Source of the DNA: DAOQAU01 sp035354275 | GTDB taxonomy: Bacteria; Cyanobacteriota; Vampirovibrionia; Gastranaerophilales; Gastranaerophilaceae | Direction of reading: 5' to 3' | Assembly (NCBI GenBank): GCA_035354275.1 | Contig: DAOQAU010000031.1 | Span: forward strand, 1-19,665 | DNA: 19,665 nt | In this document: in pieces, positions 7,188-14,851 of the stretch | Layout: each line of letters opens with the position of its first letter | Numbering within the stretch: position 1 is the stretch's first letter | The notes under the pieces: model-generated | Told to the model about the DNA's origin: nothing | Seen by the model: only the letters and a program-made list of their open reading frames with translations | Database searches by the model: none | Program-made: the position numbers and the translations under genes

Positions 7188-8300
7188 TTACCTTCCTACA
7201 TTCTTAAATTCATTTTCTACATACCTTGGCAAAGCGGTTTTTCCGCCTTGTGACTGTGCCGGTTTTGCCGGAGGCTTAAGCCATGAACCCTGCCCTGTTA
7301 TTTTAGTCTTTGTCGGGTCGTCCAACACTTGAGTTTCTTTTGATATTCTCTTTAACTCTTTTTCATAAGTCGCATTTAAAATAGCCGCTTGTTCTCTTGC
7401 TCTTTTATCCGCATCAAAAGATTTATCTGAAGTATTTGTAATTACATTAATTGTGTTTATCGTTTCCATTCTTCTTTTTTGAAGTTCTTCCTGTTCTTTT
7501 TTGCTCATTTTCATAATATTGTTTTGAGGAACTTCCATTGCTTTAAATTGATTTTTTAGAATTAAAAGCTCAACCCGTCTGTTTTTGAACTGCCCTTGCG
7601 GAGTACGATTTGAGGCAATGGGTCTTGTGTCCGCAAACCCTATTGCGCTAAACAATCCGGGCATAAAACCGAAACGCTCTATTAAATATCTTATGATAGA
7701 GCACGAACGGGCTGACGATAGTTCCCAATTTGAAGGAAAAACTATAGAAACTATTTTTTGATTATCGGTATGCCCTTCCACTCTTATGTTGTGAAGAAAA
7801 AACCTTTTACCGATAACAGCACCTACTTTATCAAGTTTTTGTTTTGCCTGAGGTGTTAAAGTTGCAGAAGCGGGCTTAAAAAGGTAATTATCGTTAAATC
7901 TTATCAAAAGGCCGCGGTCTGTCATGGTTGCTTCTACACCGTCAATTTCACCATTTTTATTCATGTCATCTATGGTTTTTTGAATATCATCAAAAGACTG
8001 TTCTTCATATTTTTGACTCATATATTCCATCATCAATGGAGTAATAAGAGTTTCGCCTTCGGATTTGTCAAAAATTTCCTGACTTTTGTCTTGCATAATA
8101 TTATCTGCGCCTTGCATTACAGAAGGTGCAGAAAAAGCTTGTTTAATAGACTCTTCCAATTTTTTGAAATCAGCAACGTCCACTTGCGAAAGTGCATACA
8201 AAACAACAAAAGTCGCAAAAAGCAGAGTTATGAAGTCTGCGTAAGAAATCAACCACCTTTCAAGATTTTCATGTTCGGGATGTTTTTGTTTTCTGGCCAT
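7188..8300 (-). CDS. motB: Flagellar stator protein MotB (peptidoglycan-anchoring subunit)
   Basis: A 370-residue protein. The N-terminal segment ERWLISYADFITLLFATFV carries the proton-binding Asp (D22) at the start of a single membrane helix (about 22-42), followed by a plug-like amphipathic region. The periplasmic OmpA-like peptidoglycan-binding domain has VEGHTDNQ, NWELSSARS and the closing NRRVELLI, ending near residue 250. The remaining 119 residues are a charged, probably disordered or helical tail with a Pro-rich end, longer than in typical MotB proteins. The start is one base after the motA stop. With MotA it forms the torque-generating ion channel in the inner membrane. Confidence 0.93.
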   Translation of the reverse strand: MARKQKHPEHENLERWLISYADFITLLFATFVVLYALSQVDVADFKKLEESIKQAFSAPSVMQGADNIMQDKSQEIFDKSEGETLITPLMMEYMSQKYEEQSFDDIQKTIDDMNKNGEIDGVEATMTDRGLLIRFNDNYLFKPASATLTPQAKQKLDKVGAVIGKRFFLHNIRVEGHTDNQKIVSIVFPSNWELSSARSCSIIRYLIERFGFMPGLFSAIGFADTRPIASNRTPQGQFKNRRVELLILKNQFKAMEVPQNNIMKMSKKEQEELQKRRMETINTINVITNTSDKSFDADKRAREQAAILNATYEKELKRISKETQVLDDPTKTKITGQGSWLKPPAKPAQSQGGKTALPRYVENEFKNVGR

Positions 8301-8301
8301 T

Positions 8302-9057
8302 TTAACTACCTTGATTGTTCAAAAGGAATGATTGGAGTTTTCTTTCAATCAAGGCTGGGCTTTCTCCTGCCTGAATAGCTAAAACTCCCTCAAGCATTAT
8401 TTCTTTTGCAACAAATACTTTTTGATAATTAAATTTTATTCTGGTAGAACATGGTATCAAAACAAGGTTTGCGGCAAAAAGACCGTAAATTGTAGCAACA
8501 AAAGCAACTGCAATTCCTGCTCCTAATTTTGAAGGATCGGAGAGATTTTGCATTACTTGGATTAATCCCATAACCGCACCTATAATCCCCAAAGTAGGAG
8601 AATATCCGCCGGCTGATTCCCAAACTTTTGAACCTTTATTAACTTTTTCCTCGAGCTGAGTGATTTGATTTTCCAACATTCCCTGAACAAGCGAAGGGTC
8701 TGCGCCGTCAGATACGGCTTCCAAGCCCAGGGTCAAAAGCGGATCGGATGCAAATTTTGCTTCTTTTTCCAAAACTATAACCCCTTCTTTTCTTGCCTTT
8801 GTTGCAAATCCGACAATTTCGCTTATAAGATTTTCAAAATTGACGGCCGGCGGGAAAAAAACATCTTTCAGCATAAGAACACCGTTTTTTAAATCCGGCA
8901 CAGGAAAACTTGCTATAACAGCACCTGCCGTTCCGCCAAAAACAATCATGCCGGCAGTTACTTGAAGTAATTGACCTATATTCCCGCCTTCAAGTGCCTG
9001 TGCCGCAAGAATAAAGCCCAGTCCAACAACTACTCCGACTATAGCGAATATGTCCAT
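8302..9057 (-). CDS. motA: Flagellar stator protein MotA (ion-channel subunit)
   Basis: A 251-residue member of the MotA/TolQ/ExbB family. Four membrane helices are visible, near residues 2-20, 33-50, 150-170 and 182-205, with a large cytoplasmic loop between helices 2 and 3 that would contact FliG. The YSPTLGIIGAVMGLIQVM segment and the following GAGIAVAFVATIYGLFAANL are typical of MotA. An ATG start follows CGGAGC at good spacing. It is the first gene of a motA-motB-6588 operon. Confidence 0.94.
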   Translation of the reverse strand: MDIFAIVGVVVGLGFILAAQALEGGNIGQLLQVTAGMIVFGGTAGAVIASFPVPDLKNGVLMLKDVFFPPAVNFENLISEIVGFATKARKEGVIVLEKEAKFASDPLLTLGLEAVSDGADPSLVQGMLENQITQLEEKVNKGSKVWESAGGYSPTLGIIGAVMGLIQVMQNLSDPSKLGAGIAVAFVATIYGLFAANLVLIPCSTRIKFNYQKVFVAKEIMLEGVLAIQAGESPALIERKLQSFLLNNQGS

Positions 9058-9068
9058 GCTTTGCTCCG

Positions 9069-9097
9069 ATTATAGTTTCTCTAATATAATTTAACAA
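9069..9097 (-). promoter_or_regulatory. Promoter of motA operon
   Basis: Read on the minus strand: TTGTTA (9092-9097), a 17-base spacer, then TATAAT (9069-9074), giving a very short leader to the motA Shine-Dalgarno. This looks like a sigma-70-type promoter, not a sigma-28 flagellar promoter. Confidence 0.55.
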
Positions 9098-9123
9098 TAA
9101 TTTTAATAATAATAAATCGTATA

Positions 9124-9223
9124 AGTGAAGTAATTAGTGAGAAGTGAATGAGGAGGCAGGAGTGCGAGAAGGCAAGCGGGCAAGAAAAAACTTTTCAACT
9201 TATCGACTGTTCGACTATTCAAC
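9124..9223. repeat. Mixed heptamer/octamer repeat element between map and motA
   Basis: The left part (9124-9153) is a degenerate run of AGTGAAG/AGTGAGA/AGTGAAT units. The right part (9192-9223) is four clean octamers: TTTTCAAC, TTATCGAC, TGTTCGAC, TATTCAAC. Between them is a GC-richer stretch. The element fills most of the spacer and ends three bases before the map stop codon. It belongs to the same style of simple-unit repeats seen in other spacers. Confidence 0.65.
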
Positions 9224-9225
9224 TT

Positions 9226-9972
9226 TTACAATGTTGTCAAAATAACAGGTTTATCATCTGTAACCAAAATCGAATGCTCAAAGTGTGCAGAAGGCATTTT
9301 GTCAACGGTTTGTACTGTCCATTTATCGGCTAAAACTTCAACCGCATCGCCGCCCAAATTCAACATAGGCTCTATTGCTATTGTCATTCCTGATTTCAAA
9401 ACTGTTTTGTCGCAGGTTCTGTAATTAAAAACAAAAGGCTCTTCATGCATTGAACGACCCACACCGTGTCCGCCATACTGCCTTACAATCCCTAATTTTT
9501 CTCTTTTTGCAATATCTTCTATAGCACCGCCTACATTATCCAAAATATTCCCGTGAAACATCTGAGAAATCGCCGCAAAAAGTGCTTCTTCGGTTGCTTT
9601 CAAGAGTCTTTCCTTTTCAGAAGAAATTTTGCCCACAGGATAAGTCCAGGCACTGTCACCTACCAATCCGCCGTAAGTTGCACCGACATCAACGCTTATT
9701 ATATCGCCTTCTTTAAGAATAACTGATTCAAGAGGAAATCCATGTACAACCTGTTCATTCAAAGATGCACAAATACTTGCGGGGAATCCGTGATATCCCA
9801 AAAAAGTCGGCACAGCTTTATTTTTTTTGATTATGTCAAAGGCAACATTATCAAGTTCTTTTGCACTTATCCCAGGCTCAATCAATCGCTTCATTTCTTG
9901 ATGCACAAGCGCGACAATATAACCAGCGTGTCTTATTCTTTTTATTTCTTCTTTTGATTTTCTTATTATCAT
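9226..9972 (-). CDS. map: Methionine aminopeptidase type I
   Basis: A 248-residue enzyme that removes the initiator methionine from new proteins. The five metal ligands are visible: D95 and D106 (in SVDVGATYGGLVGDSAWT), H169 (GGHGVGRSMHEEP), E201 (IAIEPML) and E232 (AHFEHSI); H77 of VVHGFP is the conserved substrate-site histidine. Length is that of short type Ia enzymes without a zinc-finger extension. An ATG follows GGAAAAGA. Adk lies on the same strand some 1.3 kb away, but here a divergent gene and a terminator separate them, so the classical adk-map operon is split. Confidence 0.97.
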   Translation of the reverse strand: MIIRKSKEEIKRIRHAGYIVALVHQEMKRLIEPGISAKELDNVAFDIIKKNKAVPTFLGYHGFPASICASLNEQVVHGFPLESVILKEGDIISVDVGATYGGLVGDSAWTYPVGKISSEKERLLKATEEALFAAISQMFHGNILDNVGGAIEDIAKREKLGIVRQYGGHGVGRSMHEEPFVFNYRTCDKTVLKSGMTIAIEPMLNLGGDAVEVLADKWTVQTVDKMPSAHFEHSILVTDDKPVILTTL

Positions 9973-9992
9973 TTTAAATCTTTTCCACTAAA

Positions 9993-10021
9993 ATTGTATC
10001 AAATATTGAAGGTTAATACAA
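9993..10021 (-). promoter_or_regulatory. Promoter of map
   Basis: Read on the minus strand: TTGTAT (10016-10021), a 17-base spacer, then TACAAT (9993-9998) preceded by TGA, an extended -10. It sits 20-45 bases ahead of the map start. Confidence 0.6.
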
Positions 10022-10067
10022 TATTAAATTTTGTAACAACATGAAAAATTTTAGCAAATTTTTTTTT

Positions 10068-10109
10068 TACACTATTTATTAAAAGTGTAGCTGACATATA
10101 AAAAGGAGA
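10068..10109 (+). promoter_or_regulatory. Leader hairpin and strong Shine-Dalgarno of the 134-residue gene
   Basis: TACACT (10068-10073) and AGTGTA (10084-10089) form an inverted repeat with a 10-base loop, after a run of nine T. It is followed by AAAAAGGAG, a strong ribosome site, at about five bases from the ATG. The inverted repeat could be an operator or a weak hairpin; no confident -35/-10 pair was found. Confidence 0.35.
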
Positions 10110-10113
10110 AAAT

Positions 10114-10518
10114 ATGCAAGTACAAAGAGTAAATATGAACTCACAAAGCTTTGGTGCAATTAGATTTGTTCCAAGAGATTTAAAAAAAGCTTTAAAAATG
10201 ATTGATAACTCGGATTTTCAAACATTAATCAAAATGACTAAGTCAAATAACAAAGCTGAATCTAATGCTGCAAATATGGTATTCGATTGGGTTAATGGTA
10301 TTGAAAAACTTAAAAAAAATGGTTATGAAATTACAGAAGAACTCATAGACTATACTCGTAAAATGGCTATTAAGCGTTTAGGCAAAAACGGCACCGATGG
10401 CATAACAGCCGGCCTTTATAACTATACTTTAGGCAGACTTGACGGGTGCTGGCTTAATTCAAGCATATTAAAGGAATTTAGGAAAAAAGGTCAATTCCTA
10501 TGGCCGCCTGCAAAGTAA
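10114..10518 (+). CDS. Small unknown protein with SFGAIRF N-terminal motif
   Basis: A 134-residue protein of no family I recognise. It begins MQVQRVNMNSQSFGAIRF, a short polar leader ending in SFGA-I-R, then continues as a basic, mostly helical protein (DLKKALKMIDNSDF, ALTE-like amphipathic helices). No signal peptide, membrane segment or cysteine cluster is visible apart from one Cys near the end (GCWLNSS). It has a strong ribosome site and its own terminator, so it is probably a real single-gene unit. The leader resembles those of the proteins at 16368 and 19521 in this window. Confidence 0.75.
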   Translation: MQVQRVNMNSQSFGAIRFVPRDLKKALKMIDNSDFQTLIKMTKSNNKAESNAANMVFDWVNGIEKLKKNGYEITEELIDYTRKMAIKRLGKNGTDGITAGLYNYTLGRLDGCWLNSSILKEFRKKGQFLWPPAK

Positions 10519-10538
10519 GATAAACTTTTTTATAAACA

Positions 10539-10578
10539 AAAAAGCGGGACAAAATGAAATCATTTTGTCCCGCTTTTT
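10539..10578. terminator. Bidirectional rho-independent terminator
   Basis: A 19-bp perfect stem (10539-10557 with 10560-10578) around a GCGGGAC core, flanked by A5 on the left and T5 on the right, so it can stop transcripts of the 134-residue gene on the plus strand and of adk on the minus strand. Confidence 0.92.
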
Positions 10579-10589
10579 AAATATTTAAA

Positions 10590-11243
10590 CTATATAGCAC
10601 TTAAAAGTCTGTCCCAAACCTCATCAACACTTCCGTTTGCATCAATTTTTTTCAAAGAGCCTTTTTGCTCGTAAAATTTAATCAACGGAGCCGTTTGTTC
10701 AAAATAGGTATCAAATCTTGATTTTGCGATTTCTTCGGTGTCATCTTTTCTTTGGATTAATTCACATCCGCACTCGTCGCAAACACCGTCTTTTCTTGGT
10801 TTAAGTGACAATAAATTATAAATTTTACCGCATTTTGCACATGAACGGCGATAAATTATTCTCTCCATAAGAAGTTTTTGGTCAATATCAAAATAAATTA
10901 CTTTAAAATCAACTTCTTCGCCCGCATCAATTTCTTTAAGCATTTCTTCCAAAAGAATTGCCTGCTCGGTGCTTCTTGGGTAACCGTCTAAAATAAATCC
11001 GCTTTTGCAGTCTGATTCTTTCAATCTGCTTTTTATAATTGAAGCTACGATATCAACCGGTACAAGCTGACCTTTTTCGACATAAGATTGGGCTATAAGC
11101 CCGTCTGAAGTTTTATCCGCCATTGCTTTTCTAAGCAGTGAGCCTGTATCAACGTGGGGGAAATTTAAATGCAAGGCAAGTTTGCTTGTCTGAGTGCCTT
11201 TTCCGCATGCCGGCGGTCCTAAAAATACTAATTCTTTTTTCAT
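10590..11243 (-). CDS. adk: Adenylate kinase, zinc-lid type
   Basis: A 217-residue enzyme that interconverts ATP + AMP and 2 ADP. The P-loop GPPACGKGT is at 9-17, FILDGYPRS at 83-91, and the LID domain has a zinc-binding CxxC-x16-CxxC set (C135, C138, C155, C158), as in Bacillus-type enzymes. I start it at the ATG at 11243 because AAGGA lies six bases upstream; a TTG two codons earlier would touch that ribosome site. The P-loop has Ala-Cys where Gly-Ala is usual, with the Gly-Lys-Gly-Thr core kept. It lies downstream of gyrB on the same strand, separated by a repeat element. Confidence 0.97.
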   Translation of the reverse strand: MKKELVFLGPPACGKGTQTSKLALHLNFPHVDTGSLLRKAMADKTSDGLIAQSYVEKGQLVPVDIVASIIKSRLKESDCKSGFILDGYPRSTEQAILLEEMLKEIDAGEEVDFKVIYFDIDQKLLMERIIYRRSCAKCGKIYNLLSLKPRKDGVCDECGCELIQRKDDTEEIAKSRFDTYFEQTAPLIKFYEQKGSLKKIDANGSVDEVWDRLLSAI

Positions 11244-11280
11244 TGTCAATCCTTTTTATTTTTTCATATGTATGTTTTAA

Positions 11281-11338
11281 GTAAATAGTAAATAGTTAAT
11301 AGTTAATAGAGACTAAAAGTCTATTTACCATTTACCAT
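11281..11338. repeat. Heptamer-armed inverted repeat element between gyrB and adk
   Basis: The left arm has four units: GTAAATA, GTAAATA, GTTAATA, GTTAATA (11281-11308). A core follows with AGACT-aaa-AGTCT. The right arm is the complement type: CTATTTACCATTTACCATTCAC. Read as RNA it would fold into a long imperfect hairpin. It occupies most of the 100-base spacer. Confidence 0.8.
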
Positions 11339-11346
11339 TCACTAAT

Positions 11347-13797
11347 CTACGTATCAATATTCGTGGCATAAACAGCGTTTGCTTCGATAAAATCCCTTCT
11401 GGGCTCCACTTTATCGCCCATAAGAATATCAAATAACTGGTCTGCCAACATCGCATCTTCAATGCTTACTTTCAACAATGTCCTTGTTGCAGGATCCATG
11501 GTTGTTTCCCAAAGCTGTTGGGGCATCATTTCTCCCAAGCCTTTGAAACGCTGAATTTGCAATCCTTTTTGACCTCTTTCTTCGACAATCCTTTGAAGTT
11601 CTGCAAAAGAACTTATTTCAATTTGCTCCGAATCAGTTTCCAAAATAAGCTTTTCTTCTTCTTCAATCAAGAAGTTTCTAATTAAAGGATAAGAAGTTTT
11701 TAATCTCTTATACTCTGAACTTTTAATAATGTTAGATGTTATTAAAACTGCCTCAACATCTTGTCCTAAATTAAGCACAAGATTGTATTTTGCATTTTCC
11801 GGATTGTATTTCAAAGAAACATTGTATTTTTCTGCTTCTTTAACATTGTAATTTCTTGCATGGTCTTGCAAATACCTGTTCAAATAATCAATAACTTCAT
11901 CCATTTTTGACTGATTATCAAAGTCTTCTGCTTCAAGCCCCGAGCGCACCAATCCTCTTAAAACAACCGCAGGAATAGCATTTAAGATAGGGTTGTTGTA
12001 AGAATTGTAATATGTGGACATGTTTGCCATAAGGTCGGTGAAATCTTTGTCAGAACACATTTTTTGTTTAGATTTGTCGCACAGGCAAAGCCCTTTAACT
12101 CCGCGTTCTCTGAGCATTTTATCAAGTGCTCTTTCATCGTATAAATATTCTGAAGTTTTACCCGTTGTAACTTTGAATAATGGTGGTTGGGCTATATAAA
12201 TATGCCCGTTATCAATTAATGGTTTTGCATAACGGAAGAAAAATGTCAAAAGAAGCGTTCTGATGTGAGCCCCATCAACATCTGCATCCGTCATGATAAT
12301 AATTTTATGATACCTTAATTTTTCAATTTCTACTTCGTCTTCGTTTTTGCTTATGTTAATCCCAAAAGCCTGCACCATTGCCTGAATTTCATTATTTCCG
12401 TAAATTTTATCAAGCCTTGCACGCTCAACATTCAATATTTTACCTCTTAAAGGAAGAATCGCCTGAAACATTCTGTTTCTGCCCTGTTTAGCAGAGCCGC
12501 CCGCTGAATCTCCCTCAACAATGTAGATTTCGCATTTTTCGGGTTCTCTGTTGGAACAATCGGCAAGTTTTCCGGGCAAAGTAGAGTTTTCTAAAGCGGA
12601 TTTTCTTCTGGTCAGTTCCCTTGCTTTTCTTGCGGCTTCTCTTGCACGCTGTGCCTGAAGGGTTTTTTCAATGATTATTTTTGCGTTTTTAGGATTAAAT
12701 TCAAGCCATTCCTGAAGCTTATCTCTGACTACATCTTGCACTGCACCCATAGCTTCCTCATTGCCGAGTTTTTCTTTTGTCTGTCCTTCAAACTCAGGGT
12801 TTTCAAGTTTTACACTGACAATAGCAGTCAAACCTTCTCTTACATCTTCTCCGGTCAAATTTTGCTCAGAGTCTTTAAGGATATTATTTTTCCTTGCATA
12901 ATCGTTTAAAACACGTGTTATTGCGTTTCTGAATCCTGTAAGATGAGTTCCGCCATGATGAGTATTAATGTTATTTGCAAAAGACAAAACGCTTTCGTTG
13001 TAAGCATCTGTGTATTGCATTGCAACTTCTACAAGGATTCCTTCAACCGTTTTTTCCATGTAAACAGGGGCTTCAAAAAGCACAGTTTTATTTTTGTTTA
13101 AAAATTCAACATAACTTCCTATGCCACCTTCATAGTGGAATGCTTCTTCTTCAAGCGTTTTTCCTTCAATAAAAACTATTTTAAGCCCTTTGTTCAAGAA
13201 AGCCATTTCTCTGAGCCTGTTTGCAATGGTTTCTTTATCTATTTCTGTTGTTTCGGTAAAAATCTCGGGATCAGGCCAAAAAGTTGTCTTTGTACCTGTT
13301 TTTGAAGTTTCTTTTGTTTTTTCAACAGGAGAAGAAGGTTCGCCCCTTAAATATTCCTGCCTCCAAACAAATCCGTCGCGAGAAACTTCTACAATCATTT
13401 TTTCTGAAAGCGCGTTTACAACGGAAGCTCCAACACCGTGCAAGCCTCCTGAAACTTTGTATCCTCCGTCGCCGAATTTTCCGCCGGCATGCAATACCGT
13501 ATGAACTATTTCTAAAGCTGATTTTCCAGAATCAGGTTTGATGTCAACAGGAATACCTCTGCCGTTATCTTCAACTGTTATACTGTGGTCGGGGTTTACC
13601 ATAACTTTTATTTCGCTGCAATAACCCGCCAAAGATTCGTCTATGGAATTATCCACAATCTCATAAATGCAGTGGTGCAAACCTCTTTGAGAAGTTGAAC
13701 CTATATACATCCCCGGACGAAGCCTTACAGCTTCTAATCCTTCTAAAACCCTTATATTACTGGCATCATAATTGCTATGTTCTGTCTGCATTGTCAT
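11347..13797 (-). CDS. gyrB: DNA gyrase subunit B
   Basis: An 816-residue type IIA topoisomerase subunit that supplies the ATPase for negative supercoiling. The GHKL ATP site shows DNGRGIPVD and GLHGVGASVVNALS in the first 130 residues. The TOPRIM domain has EGDSAGGSAKQGRNR at about 428 and DADVDGAHIRTLL at about 504. The tail QRFKGLGEMMPQQLWETTMDP...MGDKVEPRRDFIE is typical of GyrB. About 170 residues lie between the TOPRIM part and QRFKGLGEM, the insertion present in E. coli-type GyrB and absent from Bacillus-type, so length is normal for that class. The first of two near ATGs is chosen because GGGGAG precedes it by five bases. Confidence 0.97.
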   Translation of the reverse strand: MTMQTEHSNYDASNIRVLEGLEAVRLRPGMYIGSTSQRGLHHCIYEIVDNSIDESLAGYCSEIKVMVNPDHSITVEDNGRGIPVDIKPDSGKSALEIVHTVLHAGGKFGDGGYKVSGGLHGVGASVVNALSEKMIVEVSRDGFVWRQEYLRGEPSSPVEKTKETSKTGTKTTFWPDPEIFTETTEIDKETIANRLREMAFLNKGLKIVFIEGKTLEEEAFHYEGGIGSYVEFLNKNKTVLFEAPVYMEKTVEGILVEVAMQYTDAYNESVLSFANNINTHHGGTHLTGFRNAITRVLNDYARKNNILKDSEQNLTGEDVREGLTAIVSVKLENPEFEGQTKEKLGNEEAMGAVQDVVRDKLQEWLEFNPKNAKIIIEKTLQAQRAREAARKARELTRRKSALENSTLPGKLADCSNREPEKCEIYIVEGDSAGGSAKQGRNRMFQAILPLRGKILNVERARLDKIYGNNEIQAMVQAFGINISKNEDEVEIEKLRYHKIIIMTDADVDGAHIRTLLLTFFFRYAKPLIDNGHIYIAQPPLFKVTTGKTSEYLYDERALDKMLRERGVKGLCLCDKSKQKMCSDKDFTDLMANMSTYYNSYNNPILNAIPAVVLRGLVRSGLEAEDFDNQSKMDEVIDYLNRYLQDHARNYNVKEAEKYNVSLKYNPENAKYNLVLNLGQDVEAVLITSNIIKSSEYKRLKTSYPLIRNFLIEEEEKLILETDSEQIEISSFAELQRIVEERGQKGLQIQRFKGLGEMMPQQLWETTMDPATRTLLKVSIEDAMLADQLFDILMGDKVEPRRDFIEANAVYATNIDT

Positions 13798-13813
13798 TTT
13801 ATCTCCCCAATAA

Positions 13814-13883
13814 GCGAAAGGTGAAGTATGAAGTATGAGGAGGCTGTGCTTTTCTCTTCACCCTTCACGCCTCACTCTTCACT
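13814..13883. repeat. GTGAAGN-type heptamer inverted element in the gyrB leader
   Basis: The left arm (13814-13841) reads GCGAAAG, GTGAAGT, ATGAAGT, ATGAGGA. The right arm (13856-13883) reads CTTCACC, CTTCACG, CCTCACT, CTTCACT, which is the complement type, so the two arms can pair. It lies between the proposed gyrB promoter and the gyrB start, so it would be transcribed as 5' leader. Confidence 0.75.
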
Positions 13884-13884
13884 T

Positions 13885-13913
13885 ATAATAGCATAAACAA
13901 AAGATTTTGGCAC
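13885..13913 (-). promoter_or_regulatory. Candidate promoter of gyrB
   Basis: Minus strand: GTGCCA (13908-13913), 17-base spacer, TATTAT (13885-13890) preceded by TGC (extended -10). The leader to the gyrB ATG would be about 80 bases and contain the heptamer element. Confidence 0.45.
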
Positions 13914-13981
13914 GTTTTTTGTTAATATTGCGTAAAATTCGTAAGTAAAAATACGGACTTAAAAAAATGTGCCAAAAAGTT

Positions 13982-13987
13982 TATAAT
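13982..13987 (+). promoter_or_regulatory. Possible -10 box for the gene at 14050
   Basis: A perfect TATAAT lies about 60 bases before the ATG at 14050 but no good -35 is seen at the right distance. Confidence 0.3.
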
Positions 13988-14049
13988 TAAGTATCAAACG
14001 CTTTATTTTTATAACTTGCCACAGAAACAATCTCGGAAAGGAAAATTCA

Positions 14050-14730
14050 ATGAGCAAAGTTTCATCAATAGATTACCCCGCATTTACAAACGGACAGGTT
14101 TCAATAAACGGCAATCCTGTCGCCAGTGCCACAATGTCAAACGGGGTAATTAATTCAAATTACAATATGACAGATGCCGAAAATTACATTTATAATTACG
14201 CTCAAAATGCTCTTGCAAGTATTTTGCCTCAGCTTAATGTTTTTTCGCCGGACACTGTCAATTCGCTTCAATCACAAATCGATGCCTACACAAATCAAGG
14301 GGTAAATACCATAAACAATATCTATTCACCCATGATTAAAAATCTTCAAAACGATATAGCATCAAGATTCGGTAATTTTGACAATTCAATCTTTATGGAT
14401 AACTTAAAATCAATCGAATCCAAAAGAAGCGATGCGGTAAGCTCTTTTGCCCAAGACATTATGGCAAAAAGAAACGAGCTTATAAACAATGAACTTTCTA
14501 ACCGCTACAACTATGCAGACTTTTTAAACCAAATCCAAAACCAAACGATTAATAACATTTTAAGCTACATAAATACAGCTTTAGGAAGTTCTTCAAGTGC
14601 CAATTCTTACAATAATAATTTGTATAATGCTTTGTACAAACAGGCTTTGGCAGGTCAAAATTCAACACCGAATTTAAGCAATTTGAGTTCATACCTTGCA
14701 AACAGCTTAGGGATAAATTCATTTTTGTAA
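14050..14730 (+). CDS. Asn/Ser-rich protein of unknown function
   Basis: A 226-residue protein that I do not recognise. It is rich in Asn, Ser, Tyr and Gln and poor in Cys (none). The N-terminal 40 residues are short strands without a cleavable signal (MSKVSSIDYPAFTNGQVSI). Residues of about 42-185 look like long amphipathic helices (AENYIYNYAQNALASIL, SIESKRSDAVSSFAQDIM, FLNQIQNQTINNILSY), and the last 40 are Ser/Asn-rich. The composition suggests a structural or surface-associated filament-like helical protein, but there is no direct evidence. A good ribosome site (AAAGGAAAA) precedes the ATG and a strong terminator follows, so it forms its own unit. Confidence 0.75.
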   Translation: MSKVSSIDYPAFTNGQVSINGNPVASATMSNGVINSNYNMTDAENYIYNYAQNALASILPQLNVFSPDTVNSLQSQIDAYTNQGVNTINNIYSPMIKNLQNDIASRFGNFDNSIFMDNLKSIESKRSDAVSSFAQDIMAKRNELINNELSNRYNYADFLNQIQNQTINNILSYINTALGSSSSANSYNNNLYNALYKQALAGQNSTPNLSNLSSYLANSLGINSFL

Positions 14731-14744
14731 TTTGAAATACCTTC

Positions 14745-14780
14745 AAAAGCGCGGAATTTTTAAAAAAATTCCGCGCTTTT
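14745..14780 (+). terminator. Rho-independent terminator after the Asn/Ser-rich gene
   Basis: A 16-bp stem (14745-14760 with 14765-14780) with core GCGCGGAA, a 4-base loop and T4 on the 3' side. The A4 on the other flank would also allow function on the minus strand. Confidence 0.88.
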
Positions 14781-14790
14781 TATTCAATTC

Positions 14791-14818
14791 TATTTACTAT
14801 TTACTATTTACCATTTAC
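14791..14818. repeat. Four-unit heptamer array upstream of mnmE
   Basis: Units TATTTAC, TATTTAC, TATTTAC, CATTTAC: the complement of the GTAAATA heptamer found elsewhere. Each unit offers a TTTAC(T/C) hexamer resembling a -35 box. Confidence 0.8.
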
Positions 14819-14832
14819 TATATAATTATAAT
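14800..14832 (+). promoter_or_regulatory. Candidate promoter of mnmE
   Basis: Two overlapping TATAAT boxes are seen at 14821-14826 and 14827-14832. The possible -35 hexamers (TTTACT at 14800 and others) come from the heptamer array, but no spacer is exactly 17 bases, so assignment is uncertain. The start is 20-30 bases downstream. Confidence 0.4.
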
Positions 14833-14851
14833 AAATATTGGAAGGTGCAAT

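Noticed and set aside
11244..11249. TTG start of adk two codons upstream
   Set aside because: It directly abuts the AAGGA ribosome site; the ATG at 11243 has proper spacing and the family-like N-terminus.
12975..13541. Open frames on the plus strand opposite gyrB
   Set aside because: They lie antisense to strongly conserved gyrB sequence and encode no recognisable protein.
14732..14851. Forty-codon N-terminal extension of mnmE from an ATG-type upstream start
   Set aside because: It passes through a strong terminator and a heptamer array, and the conserved MnmE N-terminus begins at the TTG at 14852 right after GGAAGG.
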